From the NCBI GenBank assembly GCA_001897425.1, contig MKSW01000003.1, forward strand, positions 144,772 through 208,771: a stretch of 64,000 bases of DNA, read 5' to 3'. The notes under the pieces were generated by a model. It was not told the DNA's origin, made no database searches, and saw only the letters and a program-made list of their open reading frames with translations. Positions 18,753 through 32,319 of this stretch are shown here, piece after piece (positions within the stretch are counted from its first letter, which is position 1; each line of letters starts with the position of its first letter). Source of the stretch: Actinobacteria bacterium 69-20 (GTDB lineage Bacteria; Actinomycetota; Actinomycetes; Mycobacteriales; Nakamurellaceae). Both the position numbers and the translations under genes were made by a program.

Positions 18753-18965
18753 ATGAAGACCGGGATCCATCCCGAGTACGTGCTCACCGACGTGACGTGC
18801 GGTTGCGGCAACCACTTCACCACGCATTCCACGGTGACCAGCGGCCAGATTCGCGTGGAGGTCTGCTCTCAGTGCCACCCGTTCTACACGGGCAAGCAGA
18901 AGATCCTGGACACCGGCGGCCGCGTCGCCCGGTTCGAGGCGCGGTACGGCAAGCGCGCTCGCTAG
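18753..18965 (+). CDS. rpmE: 50S ribosomal protein L31 (zinc-binding form)
   Basis: A complete 70-residue L31. Zinc ligands are Cys16 and Cys18 (TCGCGN) with Cys38 and Cys41 (CSQC), so this is the C+ form rather than the Zur-induced zinc-free paralogue. GAAAGAGGA precedes the ATG. A strong terminator follows. Confidence 0.97.
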   Translation: MKTGIHPEYVLTDVTCGCGNHFTTHSTVTSGQIRVEVCSQCHPFYTGKQKILDTGGRVARFEARYGKRAR

Positions 18966-18973
18966 CTGCTCAG

Positions 18974-19020
18974 ACGGCGCCCGGCTGACCCCACGGTCGG
19001 CGGGCGCCGTTTGGTGTGTT
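18974..19020 (+). terminator. Intrinsic terminator after rpmE
   Basis: A 10-bp perfect stem (ACGGCGCCCG at 18974-18983 with CGGGCGCCGT at 19001-19010) has a smaller inner GACC/GGTC stem and is followed by a T-rich run (TTTGGTGTGTTT). Confidence 0.8.
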
Positions 19021-19051
19021 TCGGGTATCGCGCACGGGCGCGGCCTCGGAT

Positions 19052-19095
19052 CCGGACGGCGTATCCGGAGAGCATGGCCGGACGGCGTATCCGGA
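19052..19095. repeat. 18-bp direct repeat pair upstream of prfA
   Basis: CCGGACGGCGTATCCGGA occurs exactly at 19052-19069 and 19078-19095 (26-bp period). Each copy carries TCCGGA palindromes. It lies between the rpmE terminator and the prfA start, where the promoter is expected. Confidence 0.8.
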
Positions 19096-19123
19096 CGGTG
19101 AAACCGGTAGGGCGGCGGGAGAG

Positions 19124-20236
19124 ATGACGGCACAGAGCGACGGTCACGGCGGCCGGCTGGACGACTTGATCGCCGAATACCACGACCTGGAACGGACGAT
19201 GTCGGACCCCGGTCTGCACACCGATCCGGGCCGGGCGAAACGGGTCGGCCGCAGGTACGCCGAACTCGCGCCCATCGTGCGGGTGGCCGGGGAACTGGCT
19301 GCAGTGCAGGACGATCGGGCCGCGGCCGAAGAGCTTGCCGCCGAGGACCACGCCTTCGCGGCCGAGGCCGAGGATCTCACGCGGCGGGAGGGCAAGCTCC
19401 AGACCGAGCTCTTGGAGCTCCTGGCACCGCGCGATCCCGACGACGCGAAGGACGTCATCCTCGAGGTCAAGGCGGGGGAGGGCGGCGCCGAATCCGCGCT
19501 GTTCGCCGGCGATCTGCTGCGCATGTACCTGCGATACGCCGAGATCCGCGGCTGGAAGACGGAGATCCTCGACGCCGCGGAATCCGACCTGCACGGCTAC
19601 ACCTCGGTCACCGTGGCCATCAAGGCTCCCGGCACTCCGACGCCGGCCGAGGGCGTCTGGGCGCGGCTGAAGTTCGAGGGCGGTGTGCACCGGGTGCAGC
19701 GGGTCCCGGTCACCGAATCGCAGGGGCGGATCCATACCTCCGCAGCCGGCGTGTTCGTCGCGCCGGAAGCCGATGACACGACCGACGTCGAGATCAACCC
19801 CAACGACCTGCGGATCGACGTCTATCGGTCGTCGGGGCCCGGCGGGCAGTCCGTGAACACCACCGATTCGGCGGTCCGCATCACCCATCTGCCGACCGGG
19901 ATCGTGGTGTCCTGCCAGAACGAGAAGTCGCAGATCCAGAACCGTGAGCAGGCGATGCGCATCCTGCGGTCCCGTCTCCTGGTCGCCGCCCGCGAGGCCG
20001 CCGACGCCGCGGCCGCCGACGCGCGGCGTTCACAGGTGCGCACGGTCGACCGCTCGGAGCGGGTGCGCACCTACAACTTCCCGGAGAACCGCATCGCGGA
20101 CCACCGCGTCGGCTACAAGGCCTATAACCTCGATCAGGTGCTCGACGGGGATCTCGATGCGGTGCTGGACGCACTCGCCGCCGCGGATCGTGCCGCGCGC
20201 CTCGCCGGTGACGTGGACGGGGTCGTCCGGAGATGA
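19124..20236 (+). CDS. prfA: Peptide chain release factor 1
   Basis: A 370-residue class I release factor recognising UAA and UAG. The peptidyl-tRNA hydrolysis motif GGQ lies in [12 protein letters not shown], and the stop-codon recognition loop is in the preceding domain ([20 protein letters not shown]). GGGAGAG just before ATG 19124 favours this start; the frame is open further upstream but carries the 18-bp repeats. It overlaps prmC, whose product methylates the GGQ glutamine, by four bases. Confidence 0.96.
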   Translation: MTAQSDGHGGRLDDLIAEYHDLERTMSDPGLHTDPGRAKRVGRRYAELAPIVRVAGELAAVQDDRAAAEELAAEDHAFAAEAEDLTRREGKLQTELLELLAPRDPDDAKDVILEVKAGEGGAESALFAGDLLRMYLRYAEIRGWKTEILDAAESDLHGYTSVTVAIKAPGTPTPAEGVWARLKFEGGVHRVQRVPVTESQGRIHTSAAGVFVAPEADDTTDVEINPNDLRIDVYRSSGPGGQSVNTTDSAVRITHLPTGIVVSCQNEKSQIQNREQAMRILRSRLLVAAREAADAAAADARRSQVRTVDRSERVRTYNFPENRIADHRVGYKAYNLDQVLDGDLDAVLDALAAADRAARLAGDVDGVVRR

Positions 20237-21171
20237 CGATGTCTCCGGGGTCGGACCGTGGCGAACCGGCACGCGCCCGGGGCACGCGGCAGTCGCTGCG
20301 CGTCGCCGTGATGGCCGCGACCGAGCAACTGGCCGCGGCGGGCGTTCCGTCGCCTAAGGTCGATGCGGAGGAGCTCGCGGCGCACATGCTGGGGATCCCG
20401 CGCACCCGGCTGGGCCTGCACCCGCTGCTCGACGAGGCGCAGATGGACGCGTACCGCGACCTGATCGCGCAGCGCGCGCGGCGCGTTCCGCTGCAGCACC
20501 TGACCGGATCTGTCGTGATCGGCGGTGTGACGATCCAGGTCGGGGCGGGCGTGTTCATCCCGCGGCCGGAGACCGATCTCCTGGTCGAAGCGGCACTCGC
20601 ACAGATCGCCGACGTCGAAGGCCCTGTCGTCGTGGACCTGTGCACGGGCAGCGGCGCCATCGCCCTCGCGATCGCCGCGGCGCGCCCCGACGCCACCGTG
20701 CACGCCGTCGAACAGGCGCCGGGCGCGCTCGCCTGGGCCCGGCGCAACGCGGACCTGCAGACTGCGGCAGGCCACACGCCGATCCGGCTGCGCGGGGGCG
20801 ACTTCACCGACGAACGGCTGCTGGCCGACCTCGACGGCACGGCCGACCTGGTGACCGCGAACCCGCCGTACGTCCCGGTCGGAACGGACGTCGAGCCGGA
20901 GGTGTCCGGGTACGACCCGGCCGAGGCGGTGTTCGCCGGCGCCGACGGTCTGGACGTGATCCGCCCGCTGATCTCCGTCGCTGCGAGCCTGCTCCGCCCC
21001 GGTGGCGCGCTGGTGATCGAACACGACGAAAGCCAGGGCGAATCGGTACCGGCCCTGCTCGCCGCCCGGCGCGTGCTGGCCGATGTCCGTGATCATGCGG
21101 ATCTGGCAGGCCGCCCGCGGTTCGTGACGGCCCGCCGGGTACGCCTCGCGACGGCCGCCGATCGCACCTGA
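20233..21171 (+). CDS. prmC: Release-factor glutamine methyltransferase PrmC (HemK)
   Basis: A 312-residue N5-glutamine methyltransferase acting on the GGQ loop of RF1 and RF2. A helical N-terminal substrate domain (about 15-100, [10 protein letters not shown]) precedes the SAM domain with [16 protein letters not shown] and the catalytic NPPY in [11 protein letters not shown]. It is translationally coupled to prfA (ATGA overlap). Length and motifs match the family. Confidence 0.95.
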   Translation: MTMSPGSDRGEPARARGTRQSLRVAVMAATEQLAAAGVPSPKVDAEELAAHMLGIPRTRLGLHPLLDEAQMDAYRDLIAQRARRVPLQHLTGSVVIGGVTIQVGAGVFIPRPETDLLVEAALAQIADVEGPVVVDLCTGSGAIALAIAAARPDATVHAVEQAPGALAWARRNADLQTAAGHTPIRLRGGDFTDERLLADLDGTADLVTANPPYVPVGTDVEPEVSGYDPAEAVFAGADGLDVIRPLISVAASLLRPGGALVIEHDESQGESVPALLAARRVLADVRDHADLAGRPRFVTARRVRLATAADRT

Positions 21172-21211
21172 CTGCCGCATCTGATTGCCGCACCTGACAG
21201 ACTGGAACATC

Positions 21212-21865
21212 GTGACCACCTTCGATTGTTCCGAGCCGCATCAGCGGCGCTCCGGCCTCGATGCCGCCGCCGACGCGGCCCGCGCCGGGAAACTCGTCGT
21301 GCTGCCGACCGACACCGTGTACGGCATCGGCGCGGATGCGTTCAATTCGCCCGCGGTCGGCGCGCTGCTCGCGGCCAAGGGGCGCGGGCGGGACATGCCG
21401 GTCCCGGTGCTGGTGGGCTCGTGGAACACCATCGACGGTCTCGCGCTCGACGTCAGCGAGACCGCGCGGACGCTGATCGAGGCGTTCTGGCCGGGTGGCC
21501 TCTCGCTGGTGATCCGGCAGGCGCCGTCGCTCGCGTGGGACCTCGGCGATACCAACGGCACCGTGATGGTGCGCATGCCCATGCATCCGGTGGCGCTGGA
21601 CCTGCTACGCACGGTGGGCCCGATGGCGGTGTCCAGCGCGAACCGCAGCGGCCACCCACCGGCGACGACCGCGCAGGACGCCCGCGACCAGCTCGGCGAC
21701 GACGTGACGGTCTACCTGGACGGCGGCCGGGCCCCAGTCGGGGTGGCGTCGAGCATCGTGGATCTGAGCGGGCCGGAGCCGCGGGTGCTGCGCGAGGGCG
21801 CGGTGCCGCTGGACAAGCTGCGCACGGTGATCGACATCCCGCCTGCTGACGGACGAGCTGGCTGA
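21212..21865 (+). CDS. L-threonylcarbamoyladenylate synthase (YrdC/Sua5 family)
   Basis: A 217-residue YrdC-domain protein making threonylcarbamoyl-AMP for the t6A modification of tRNA. The motifs LVVLPTDTVYGIGADAF, AAKGRGRDMPVPVLV, SSANRSGHPPA and the C-terminal VLREGAV are those of the family, and the protein lacks the extra Sua5 domain. GTG 21212 gives the start conserved in Mycobacteriales; CAGACT 8 nt before suggests a leaderless or nearly leaderless message. It sits 40 nt after prmC, so two translation-fidelity genes lie together. Confidence 0.93.
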   Translation: MTTFDCSEPHQRRSGLDAAADAARAGKLVVLPTDTVYGIGADAFNSPAVGALLAAKGRGRDMPVPVLVGSWNTIDGLALDVSETARTLIEAFWPGGLSLVIRQAPSLAWDLGDTNGTVMVRMPMHPVALDLLRTVGPMAVSSANRSGHPPATTAQDARDQLGDDVTVYLDGGRAPVGVASSIVDLSGPEPRVLREGAVPLDKLRTVIDIPPADGRAG

Positions 21866-21961
21866 CGAGCCGACTGGCCTACCGGCCGACGACCCGGCGC
21901 CGTGCCGCAAGCGGTGGTGCCCGACGGTGCGCTGTGGTGCCCGGCCGTGCGAACCTCCGAC

Positions 21962-21967
21962 TACCCT
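21962..21967 (+). promoter_or_regulatory. -10 box of wecA, leaderless start
   Basis: TACCCT-N7-GTG fits a leaderless transcript; no ribosome-binding site is present. Confidence 0.65.
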
Positions 21968-21974
21968 TGGTCCG

Positions 21975-23141
21975 GTGCCCACGTTTGCCCTGCCGATGCG
22001 CGAGTACGCATTGGTTCTCGGCGTCGCGATGCTGGTCACGTTCGTCGTCACCGGACTGGTGCGACACCTCGCCGTCAAGGTTCACGCGTTCACGCCCATC
22101 CGGGCCCGCGACGTGCACACCAGGCCGACACCGCGGCTCGGCGGCCTCGGGGTCTACCTCGGCGTCACCGTCGCCCTCGTGCTCGCGTCGCAGCTGCCGC
22201 AACTGCATCAGGCGTTCGCCTCCTCGAGCCAGCTGCTCGGCGTCGTCATCGCGGGCGGCGTGATCTGCGCCGTCGGCGCGCTCGACGATCGCTTCGACCT
22301 CGACGCCGTCACCAAACTGGCGGCGCAGGTGTTGGCCGCCGCGATCATGGTGTTCTTCGGTGTGCAGTGGATCGTGATGTGGCTGCCGACCGGCGACGGC
22401 ATCCACGGCACCACGGTGACCCTGGATCGCGCGCAGTCCACGCTGGTCACGGTGCTGATCACGCTGGTGCTCATCAACGCGATGAACTTCATCGACGGAT
22501 TGGACGGGCTGCTCGCCGGGGTTGCGGCGATCGCCGGCATCGGCATGTTCGTGTTCTCCGCGCACGTGCTGGAGGTGTCCGCGAACGACAGTGCGGCCTC
22601 GCAGGCCCCGCTGCTAGCGGTCGCGGTGGTCGGCGCGTGTCTCGGCTTCCTGCCGCACAACTTCTATCGGGCGCGGATCTTCATGGGCGACGCCGGTTCG
22701 ATGTTCATCGGGATGGCCATGGCCGCTGGGATCGTCGAGGTGGGGGGCACCATCAGTCCGTCGACGTACGGCGCTCGGACCACGGTCGCCGCCTTGGCGC
22801 CGCTGATCGTCGCGCTGGCGGTCGTCTTCATCCCGGCGTTGGACTTCCTGCTGGCCGTCGTCCGCCGGACCAAGGAAGGGCGGCATCCGTTCAGCGCCGA
22901 CCAGCGTCATCTGCATCACCGGATGCTCGCGCTGGGACACAGCCACGAGCAGGCCGTCCTGGTCTTCTACATATGGGCCGTGGTGATCTCCGGCAGCGCC
23001 GTCGCGCTCGCCTTCACGGAGTGGGAAATGGTGATCTGGCCGGCGGCCGGGGGCCTGCTGGTCGCGGTGGGGGCGACGTTCTGGCCGCGTGTCCGCCGTC
23101 ATCTGCGGGTCGCGAGCGGGGCCGCGAAGGAGCGAGTATGA
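21975..23141 (+). CDS. wecA: Undecaprenyl/decaprenyl-phosphate GlcNAc-1-phosphate transferase
   Basis: A 388-residue polyprenyl-phosphate sugar-1-phosphate transferase (MraY/WecA family) with about eleven membrane helices. Catalytic loops are visible: DVHTRPTPRLGGLG, GALDDRFDLDA (DDxxD-like), NAMNFIDGLDGLLAG, HNFYRARIFMGDAGSMFIG and the HLHHRMLALGHSH nucleotide-binding loop. In mycobacteria the homologue Rfe/WecA starts the arabinogalactan linker on decaprenyl phosphate. GTG 21975 follows a leaderless promoter; ATG 21996 is the alternative. It overlaps the next gene by four bases. Confidence 0.94.
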   Translation: MPTFALPMREYALVLGVAMLVTFVVTGLVRHLAVKVHAFTPIRARDVHTRPTPRLGGLGVYLGVTVALVLASQLPQLHQAFASSSQLLGVVIAGGVICAVGALDDRFDLDAVTKLAAQVLAAAIMVFFGVQWIVMWLPTGDGIHGTTVTLDRAQSTLVTVLITLVLINAMNFIDGLDGLLAGVAAIAGIGMFVFSAHVLEVSANDSAASQAPLLAVAVVGACLGFLPHNFYRARIFMGDAGSMFIGMAMAAGIVEVGGTISPSTYGARTTVAALAPLIVALAVVFIPALDFLLAVVRRTKEGRHPFSADQRHLHHRMLALGHSHEQAVLVFYIWAVVISGSAVALAFTEWEMVIWPAAGGLLVAVGATFWPRVRRHLRVASGAAKERV

Positions 23142-23608
23142 CGAACGTTCCGGCCGATGGCCCGAAGCTCCCACTGGCCGAGGTGCAGCGCGCCGCCGAG
23201 CGCAGCCGGTCGACGGGCCCGTGGTCCGTCGCGCACCTGAAGTCCTGCTGGGCGGTGCTGGTGGCGGTCGGCGGCGTGACGGCGGTGGTGGCCGCGCTGG
23301 TGTCCGGCGGTCGGGCCGCGGCCGGCGTGGGCGTCGGATTCGGCATCGTCGGCGCATTCTTCACCGTGTCGACCGTGATCATCGCCTACGTCGGGGCGCG
23401 GCACCCGAAGGCCGTGCTCGTCACGGCGCTCGCGACGTACCTGGCGAAGATCGTCGCCCTGGGCGTGGTGGTCGTGCTGATGCCCGCCGACGGGCCGGTC
23501 GCGCCGCGGTGGATGGCGGTGTCCGTGGCGATCGGCCTTGTCGCGTGGATGACGGCGCACCTCACGTACGTCGCCAAGGCGAAGATCTTCTACGTCGACC
23601 CGCATTGA
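23138..23608 (+). CDS. Membrane protein preceding the ATP synthase operon (Rv1303-like)
   Basis: A 156-residue protein with a hydrophilic N-terminus (about 1-35) and four membrane helices (about 38-58, 63-83, 90-112 and 120-140). It occupies the place of the AtpI-like protein Rv1303 in M. tuberculosis and is coupled to wecA through an ATGA overlap. A role in ATP synthase assembly is inferred from position only. Confidence 0.75.
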   Translation: MTNVPADGPKLPLAEVQRAAERSRSTGPWSVAHLKSCWAVLVAVGGVTAVVAALVSGGRAAAGVGVGFGIVGAFFTVSTVIIAYVGARHPKAVLVTALATYLAKIVALGVVVVLMPADGPVAPRWMAVSVAIGLVAWMTAHLTYVAKAKIFYVDPH

Positions 23609-23741
23609 CCCGCATCAACCGACGCAGTCGGACGTTCTCGCGGATGGTCTCGGAGGCCGCGTCGGGCCCCGCGGTACGAGACGTGAGCCACATCGCCTGA
23701 TCCTGGTCCTGGCGGGTGCTGATCGGCCGGCCCGGTCCTGA

Positions 23742-23747
23742 TAGGGT
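23742..23747 (+). promoter_or_regulatory. -10 box of the ATP synthase operon
   Basis: TAGGGT lies 9 nt before the ATG of the first small atp gene, consistent with a leaderless or very short-leader message. Confidence 0.55.
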
Positions 23748-23756
23748 CATGCTGCC

Positions 23757-24032
23757 ATGTTCAAGCGGTCTGCCCCGACGCGCGCGCCCAGCGGGGCGCA
23801 GCTCGGTTGGGCTGCGACATCAACCCTGCTCGGCGGCCTGGTCGTCTGGGGTGGTGTGGGATGGTTGCTCGATCACTGGTGGGGGACCCGGTTCGCCACC
23901 CCGATCGGCACGATCCTGGGCATGGCTCTCGGTGTGTACGCGGTGGTGGCACGGTACGGACGCGCGCCCGAGGACGAAAGACATCGACCGGCCGACTCCC
24001 GTGAGTCGGCGCCGACACGTTCCGAGAGGTAG
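23757..24032 (+). CDS. AtpZ/AtpI-family small membrane protein
   Basis: A 91-residue protein with two membrane helices (about 20-40 and 46-65) joined by WLLDHWWGTRFATPIG, the signature of the AtpZ/AtpI family encoded at the head of atp operons. These proteins assist c-ring assembly or Mg2+ handling. The C-terminus is hydrophilic. atpB begins six bases later. Confidence 0.82.
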   Translation: MFKRSAPTRAPSGAQLGWAATSTLLGGLVVWGGVGWLLDHWWGTRFATPIGTILGMALGVYAVVARYGRAPEDERHRPADSRESAPTRSER

Positions 24033-24038
24033 CGCGCG

Positions 24039-24851
24039 GTGGCATTGAGTGCGGCAATGGCCGCCCTGCTCCCCATGCAGGGCGACACCGGGGGCTTTCA
24101 GCCTCCGACCGTCACGGAGTCCTTCTTCTACGACGCGGTCGGCAACGGCAGCGTCATCGCGTCATGGAAGGTCGTGGGGCTCCTCGTCATCGGCACCGCC
24201 GCGATCCTGGTGTTCTTCCTGGCCACCGCGCGCCGCGCAGCGGTGGTACCGAGCAAGGTGCAGTTCTTCGCCGAGGGCATCTACGGCTTCGTGCGCAACG
24301 GCATCGCCATCGAGGTGATGGGCCGGGCCGGCCGGGGCTGGGCGCCGTTCCTCTCCACGATGTTCGTGTTCATCCTGGTGATGAACATCTACGAGATCAT
24401 CCCGGTGGCCGCCGTCCCGGTCACCTCGCACTTCGTCTTCCCGGCAGCGCTTGCCGCGATGGTCTGGGTGCTGTACAACTTCGTCGGCATCAAGAAGCAC
24501 GGACTGCTCGGCTATCTTAAGGCGACCTGCGTGATCCCCGGGATCCCGTTGCCGATGCACATCCTGCTGATCCCGATGGAGTTCCTCTCCAAGATCCTGC
24601 TGCAGCCGTTCACGCTGGCGGTCCGGCTCTTCGCGAACATGTTCGCCGGCCACATGCTGGTCGTCGTCGCCGGCGCCGGAACGATCTACCTGCTGGAGTC
24701 CGGCGGCCTCAACTACGCGATGGCGGTGCTTCCGGCGCTGGCCAGCGTTGGCCTGTGGTTTTTCGAGCTGCTGATCTGCTCGCTGCAGGCCTACGTGTTC
24801 GTGCTGCTCACCGCCATCTACCTCGAAGCGGCAATGGCAGACTCGCACTGA
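24039..24851 (+). CDS. atpB: ATP synthase subunit a
   Basis: A 270-residue Fo subunit a forming the proton half-channels against the c-ring. The essential arginine is Arg196 in TLAVRLFANMFAGHMLV. Six helices are visible and the C-terminal LICSLQAYVFVLLTAIYL is conserved. GTG 24039 is used; ATG 24057 is possible. It is first of the structural genes in the order a-c-b-delta-alpha-gamma-beta. Confidence 0.95.
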   Translation: MALSAAMAALLPMQGDTGGFQPPTVTESFFYDAVGNGSVIASWKVVGLLVIGTAAILVFFLATARRAAVVPSKVQFFAEGIYGFVRNGIAIEVMGRAGRGWAPFLSTMFVFILVMNIYEIIPVAAVPVTSHFVFPAALAAMVWVLYNFVGIKKHGLLGYLKATCVIPGIPLPMHILLIPMEFLSKILLQPFTLAVRLFANMFAGHMLVVVAGAGTIYLLESGGLNYAMAVLPALASVGLWFFELLICSLQAYVFVLLTAIYLEAAMADSH

Positions 24852-24952
24852 TCAGCTACCGGCGCGGCGCAGGGTCTACGCAGCGACCGGTCAACGCCCG
24901 ACGACTCGGGTACGGACCCACCGATAACGCACGACAGATTCCGTACGCATGA

Positions 24953-25267
<315 letters not shown>

Positions 25268-25316
25268 GCGCTGCCGGTCCGCTGGTGAATCGCAACGGGA
25301 AAAGGGTTGATGGCTA

Positions 25317-25835
25317 ATGCCTCATTTGCTCGAAGCCACCGGTCCGGCCGTTCTGGGTCTGCCCTGGGGTGAGCTGGTCATCGGGATCGTGTGTTTCGCG
25401 ATCCTCGTCTTCGTGCTGCAGAAGTTCGCGTGGCCGATGTTCGAGAAGGCTTACGCCGCGCGGACCGAGGCGATCGAAGGCGGTATCGCCAAGGCCGAGC
25501 AGGCCCAGGCAGACGCCGCCGCCGCGCTGGAGCGGTACAACCAGCAGCTCGCCGGCGCACGGGAGGAAGCCGCCAAGATCCGCGAAGAGGCGCGGGTGCA
25601 GGCGCAGTCGATCCATGACGACCTGGTGGCCAAGGCCCGCGCGGAGACCGAACGCATCGCCGCCGCCGGCCAGGCGCAACTCGATGCGCAGCGGGCGCAG
25701 ATCGTCGCCGAATTGCGCGGCGACCTCGGCCGGACCGCGGTCGAGCTCGCCGGCAAGATCGTGGGCGAGTCGCTGGAGGACGAGGCGCGGCAGCGTCGCA
25801 CCGTCGACCGGTTCTTGGCCGAGCTGGAGAGCTGA
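25317..25835 (+). CDS. atpF: ATP synthase subunit b
   Basis: A 172-residue stator subunit with one N-terminal membrane helix (about 17-38, ELVIGIVCFAILVFVLQKF) and a long charged coiled coil rich in Glu/Ala/Gln. It dimerises and links Fo to the delta/alpha crown. An overlapping ATG at 25310 is in another frame. It overlaps atpH by one base. Confidence 0.94.
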   Translation: MPHLLEATGPAVLGLPWGELVIGIVCFAILVFVLQKFAWPMFEKAYAARTEAIEGGIAKAEQAQADAAAALERYNQQLAGAREEAAKIREEARVQAQSIHDDLVAKARAETERIAAAGQAQLDAQRAQIVAELRGDLGRTAVELAGKIVGESLEDEARQRRTVDRFLAELES

Positions 25836-26656
25836 TGGCGGGCCTGGCATCTCAGCACGCGCTGACGGCGTCCACCGGCACGCTGTTGACAACCGCCGCG
25901 ACGCTGGACGAGGCGGCGCTCGCGGCCGTGGCCGGCGATTTCGCCGGTGCCGCTGCCGTTCTGGCAGGGCAACCGCATCTGCGCCGGATGCTCACCGAGA
26001 CCACGGTCAGCGGGGAGGCGAAGGCGAACCTGGTGCGCCGGTTGTTCGACGGCAAGATCGGTGCCACCTCGCTGACGCTGCTTGCGTCCGTGGCGAAGAA
26101 CCAGTGGTCGACCGGAACGGATCTGGTCGACGGACTGCGCAGGCTCTCGCGGACCGCCTTGTTCCTCGAGGCCGAGCGGGCCGGCGAACTCGATGACGTC
26201 GAGGACGAACTCTTCCGCTTCGGTCGGATCATCGACGCCCACCCCGAGATCTCCGTCATACTCGATGATCCGGCGGTCTCCGCGACGGCGCGTGCCGACC
26301 TGGTGAGCCGCCTGCTCGCCGGTAAGGCGCACCCGCTGACGACGGAACTGCTCACGTCGCTGGCGCGGGACCTGGGCGGGCGCACCTTCGGGCACGGCGT
26401 CGCGGAGCTCGTGGAACAGGCCGCCGAGCGCCGCGACAAGCTCGTGGCTATCGTCACCTCGCCGGTTGCGCTGTCGGCGGCGGAAACGGGGCGACTGCGC
26501 GTCGCACTGACGCGGATCTACTCCCGTGAGATCGCCGTGCACGTCCTCGTCGATCCCGCACTGCGCGGCGGCCTCACGGTGCGCGTCGGTGACGAGGTGA
26601 TCGACGGCAGCGTGTCGGGTCGCCTCGACGCGGTCCGCGCCCGGTTGACCCGATGA
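25835..26656 (+). CDS. atpH: ATP synthase subunit delta (stand-alone, not fused to b)
   Basis: A 273-residue delta subunit: an N-terminal insertion and helical bundle, then a C-terminal region ending [21 protein letters not shown], the conserved delta terminus. It has no N-terminal membrane helix, so it is not the b-delta fusion known in Mycobacterium. At 273 residues it is longer than E. coli delta (177) but normal for actinobacteria. Confidence 0.93.
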   Translation: MAGLASQHALTASTGTLLTTAATLDEAALAAVAGDFAGAAAVLAGQPHLRRMLTETTVSGEAKANLVRRLFDGKIGATSLTLLASVAKNQWSTGTDLVDGLRRLSRTALFLEAERAGELDDVEDELFRFGRIIDAHPEISVILDDPAVSATARADLVSRLLAGKAHPLTTELLTSLARDLGGRTFGHGVAELVEQAAERRDKLVAIVTSPVALSAAETGRLRVALTRIYSREIAVHVLVDPALRGGLTVRVGDEVIDGSVSGRLDAVRARLTR

Positions 26657-26717
26657 CCCCTCCCACTGTGTGCACTATCCACTGCGGGCACCACCAACTG
26701 ATGAGGAACGAAGAACG

Positions 26718-28364
<1,647 letters not shown>

Positions 28365-28466
28365 CGGCCGGGTCGGGTCGCGGATCAAGGCGGACAACGT
28401 GAGAGTACGAGTGCGGGCGAGTGCGGGGCCTGTCGGCACGCGGGCCCATCGGGGAGGTGAGCGGTA

Positions 28467-30840
<2,374 letters not shown>

Positions 30841-30871
30841 GCTAGGAGGCTAGGGCCGCTCCCCGCGACCG

Positions 30872-30931
30872 CGCGCCACTTCCTCGACTGTGCGCCCCAT
30901 GCTCGTGGCGCGGCGCGGAGGAAGTGGCGCG
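30872..30931. terminator. Large inverted repeat after atpD (possible terminator)
   Basis: Perfect 14-bp arms at 30872-30885 and 30918-30931 (CGCGCCACTTCCTC and its complement) are 32 nt apart. A further CCCCAT/ATGGGG pair lies around them (30895-30900 and 30942-30947). There is no U-run, so termination would be non-canonical. Confidence 0.5.
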
Positions 30932-31006
30932 GCGCCGGTGCATGGGGATCGTATGGGAGACCCGTAAACGGCGCCGACCGCGCCGGCCGGGGCGATCATG
31001 ATGGAG

Positions 31007-31021
31007 CGGTAGGTACTACCG
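31007..31021. promoter_or_regulatory. Palindrome just before the P450 gene (possible operator)
   Basis: CGGTAG-gta-CTACCG is a perfect dyad ending 14 bp before the P450 ATG, a position from which a bound dimeric repressor would block transcription or translation. Confidence 0.55.
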
Positions 31022-31035
31022 AGCCGAGGATCGCC

Positions 31036-32253
31036 ATGACGTCCAGTTCCCGCCCCTCGTCGGAGTCGGTGACCGTAGACCCATTCGTGCCGTTGCGCCG
31101 TACCGGACTGGACCCCGTGCCCGACCTAGCGGTCCTGCGGGCGCATGAACCCGTGCGGAAAGTCGAGTTCCCGTTCGGTATCGGTGCTTGGATCGTCTCG
31201 GACTACGAGCACACCAAGGCGGTGCTCGGTGATGCCGCGTCGTTCTCCAACGACTTCGGCAACCTCACCGGCGCAGTTCATGGCGCGGTGTCCGCGGAGC
31301 AGAACCCGGGCGGTCTCGGCATGGCAGACCCTCCGGCGCATACCCGGCTGCGGAAGATGCTGACCCCCGAATTCACTGCCCGGCGCCTGCAGCGTCTCGC
31401 CCCGCGCATCGGCGAGATCGTCGACCAATTGCTCGATGAGATGGAGTCTGCTGGGTCGCCCGCCGACCTGGTGCAGCATTTCGCAATGCCGTTGCCGTCA
31501 CTCGTCATCTGCGAGCTGTTGGGTGTTCCGTATCCGGATCGCGAGGCTTTCCGGAAGCTCTCCGGAGCGCGATTCGACATCTTCGGTGGCGCCGGCACCG
31601 GCCTGTCGGCGATCGGCGAGTCGTTGCAGTACATGCGTGGCCTGGTCGAGGCGCAGCGCCGTGAGCCGGGCGACGGTCTGCTAGGCAGACTGATCCGCGC
31701 CCACGGCGACGAGCTGGACGACGAGGAACTGGCCGGTCTGGCCGACGGCGTTCTCATCGGCGGCCACGAGACGACGGCGAGCATGCTGGCACTCGGCACT
31801 ATCGCGCTGCTGGAGAATCCCGATGCGGCCGCCGTTGTCCGCGATGGCGATGCGGCGGCGGTTCATGACGCGGTCGAGGAACTCTTGCGGTACTTGTCGG
31901 TCGTCCAGGTCGCCTTCCCCCGGTTCGCGCGTTCGGACATCGATATCGACGGGCAGCACATCGAGGCGGGCGACCTCGTGCTGTGCTCGCTGTCCGGCGC
32001 GGACCACGATGCGGCGCTCGGCGACGGCATGGACGGCTTGAAGGTGTCCCGGGCGTCGACCTCGCACCTCGCCTTCGGTCATGGCATTCACCGATGCGTC
32101 GGTTCCGAACTGGCCCGGATGGAACTCCGGATCGCATTCCCGGCGTTGCTGCGAGCGTTCCCCGGGCTCCGATTGGATGTCGCGCCCGCCGAGATCAGCT
32201 TTCACGAGTACTCGGTGGTGTTCGGCGTCGACGATCTGCCCGTTTCTTGGTAG
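31036..32253 (+). CDS. Cytochrome P450
   Basis: A 405-residue soluble bacterial P450. The heme-binding motif FGHGIHRCVG has its ligand at Cys354, the I-helix oxygen-activation motif is GGHETTASM near residue 245, and the ExxR is in EELLRYL. Substrate is unknown; no ferredoxin or reductase gene is adjacent. It lies between atpD and atpC, where no gene normally occurs. Its own palindrome and the inverted repeat before it suggest separate regulation. GAGG about 8 nt before ATG 31036 supports the start. Confidence 0.95.
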   Translation: MTSSSRPSSESVTVDPFVPLRRTGLDPVPDLAVLRAHEPVRKVEFPFGIGAWIVSDYEHTKAVLGDAASFSNDFGNLTGAVHGAVSAEQNPGGLGMADPPAHTRLRKMLTPEFTARRLQRLAPRIGEIVDQLLDEMESAGSPADLVQHFAMPLPSLVICELLGVPYPDREAFRKLSGARFDIFGGAGTGLSAIGESLQYMRGLVEAQRREPGDGLLGRLIRAHGDELDDEELAGLADGVLIGGHETTASMLALGTIALLENPDAAAVVRDGDAAAVHDAVEELLRYLSVVQVAFPRFARSDIDIDGQHIEAGDLVLCSLSGADHDAALGDGMDGLKVSRASTSHLAFGHGIHRCVGSELARMELRIAFPALLRAFPGLRLDVAPAEISFHEYSVVFGVDDLPVSW

Positions 32254-32319
32254 CGGTGCCGGGCAAAGCGCTCCTAGCGGGGCCGGGCAGGGCGCGCTGG
32301 TTGCGAAGCCTGGCGGCGG

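Noticed and set aside
23609-23756. A BlaI operator in front of the atp operon
   Set aside because: M. tuberculosis BlaI has been linked to ATP synthase genes, so I looked for TCTAC/GTAGA dyads here; none is present.
25310-25320. ATG 25310 as the atpF start
   Set aside because: It is in a different frame from the b-subunit sequence; ATG 25317 opens the correct frame.
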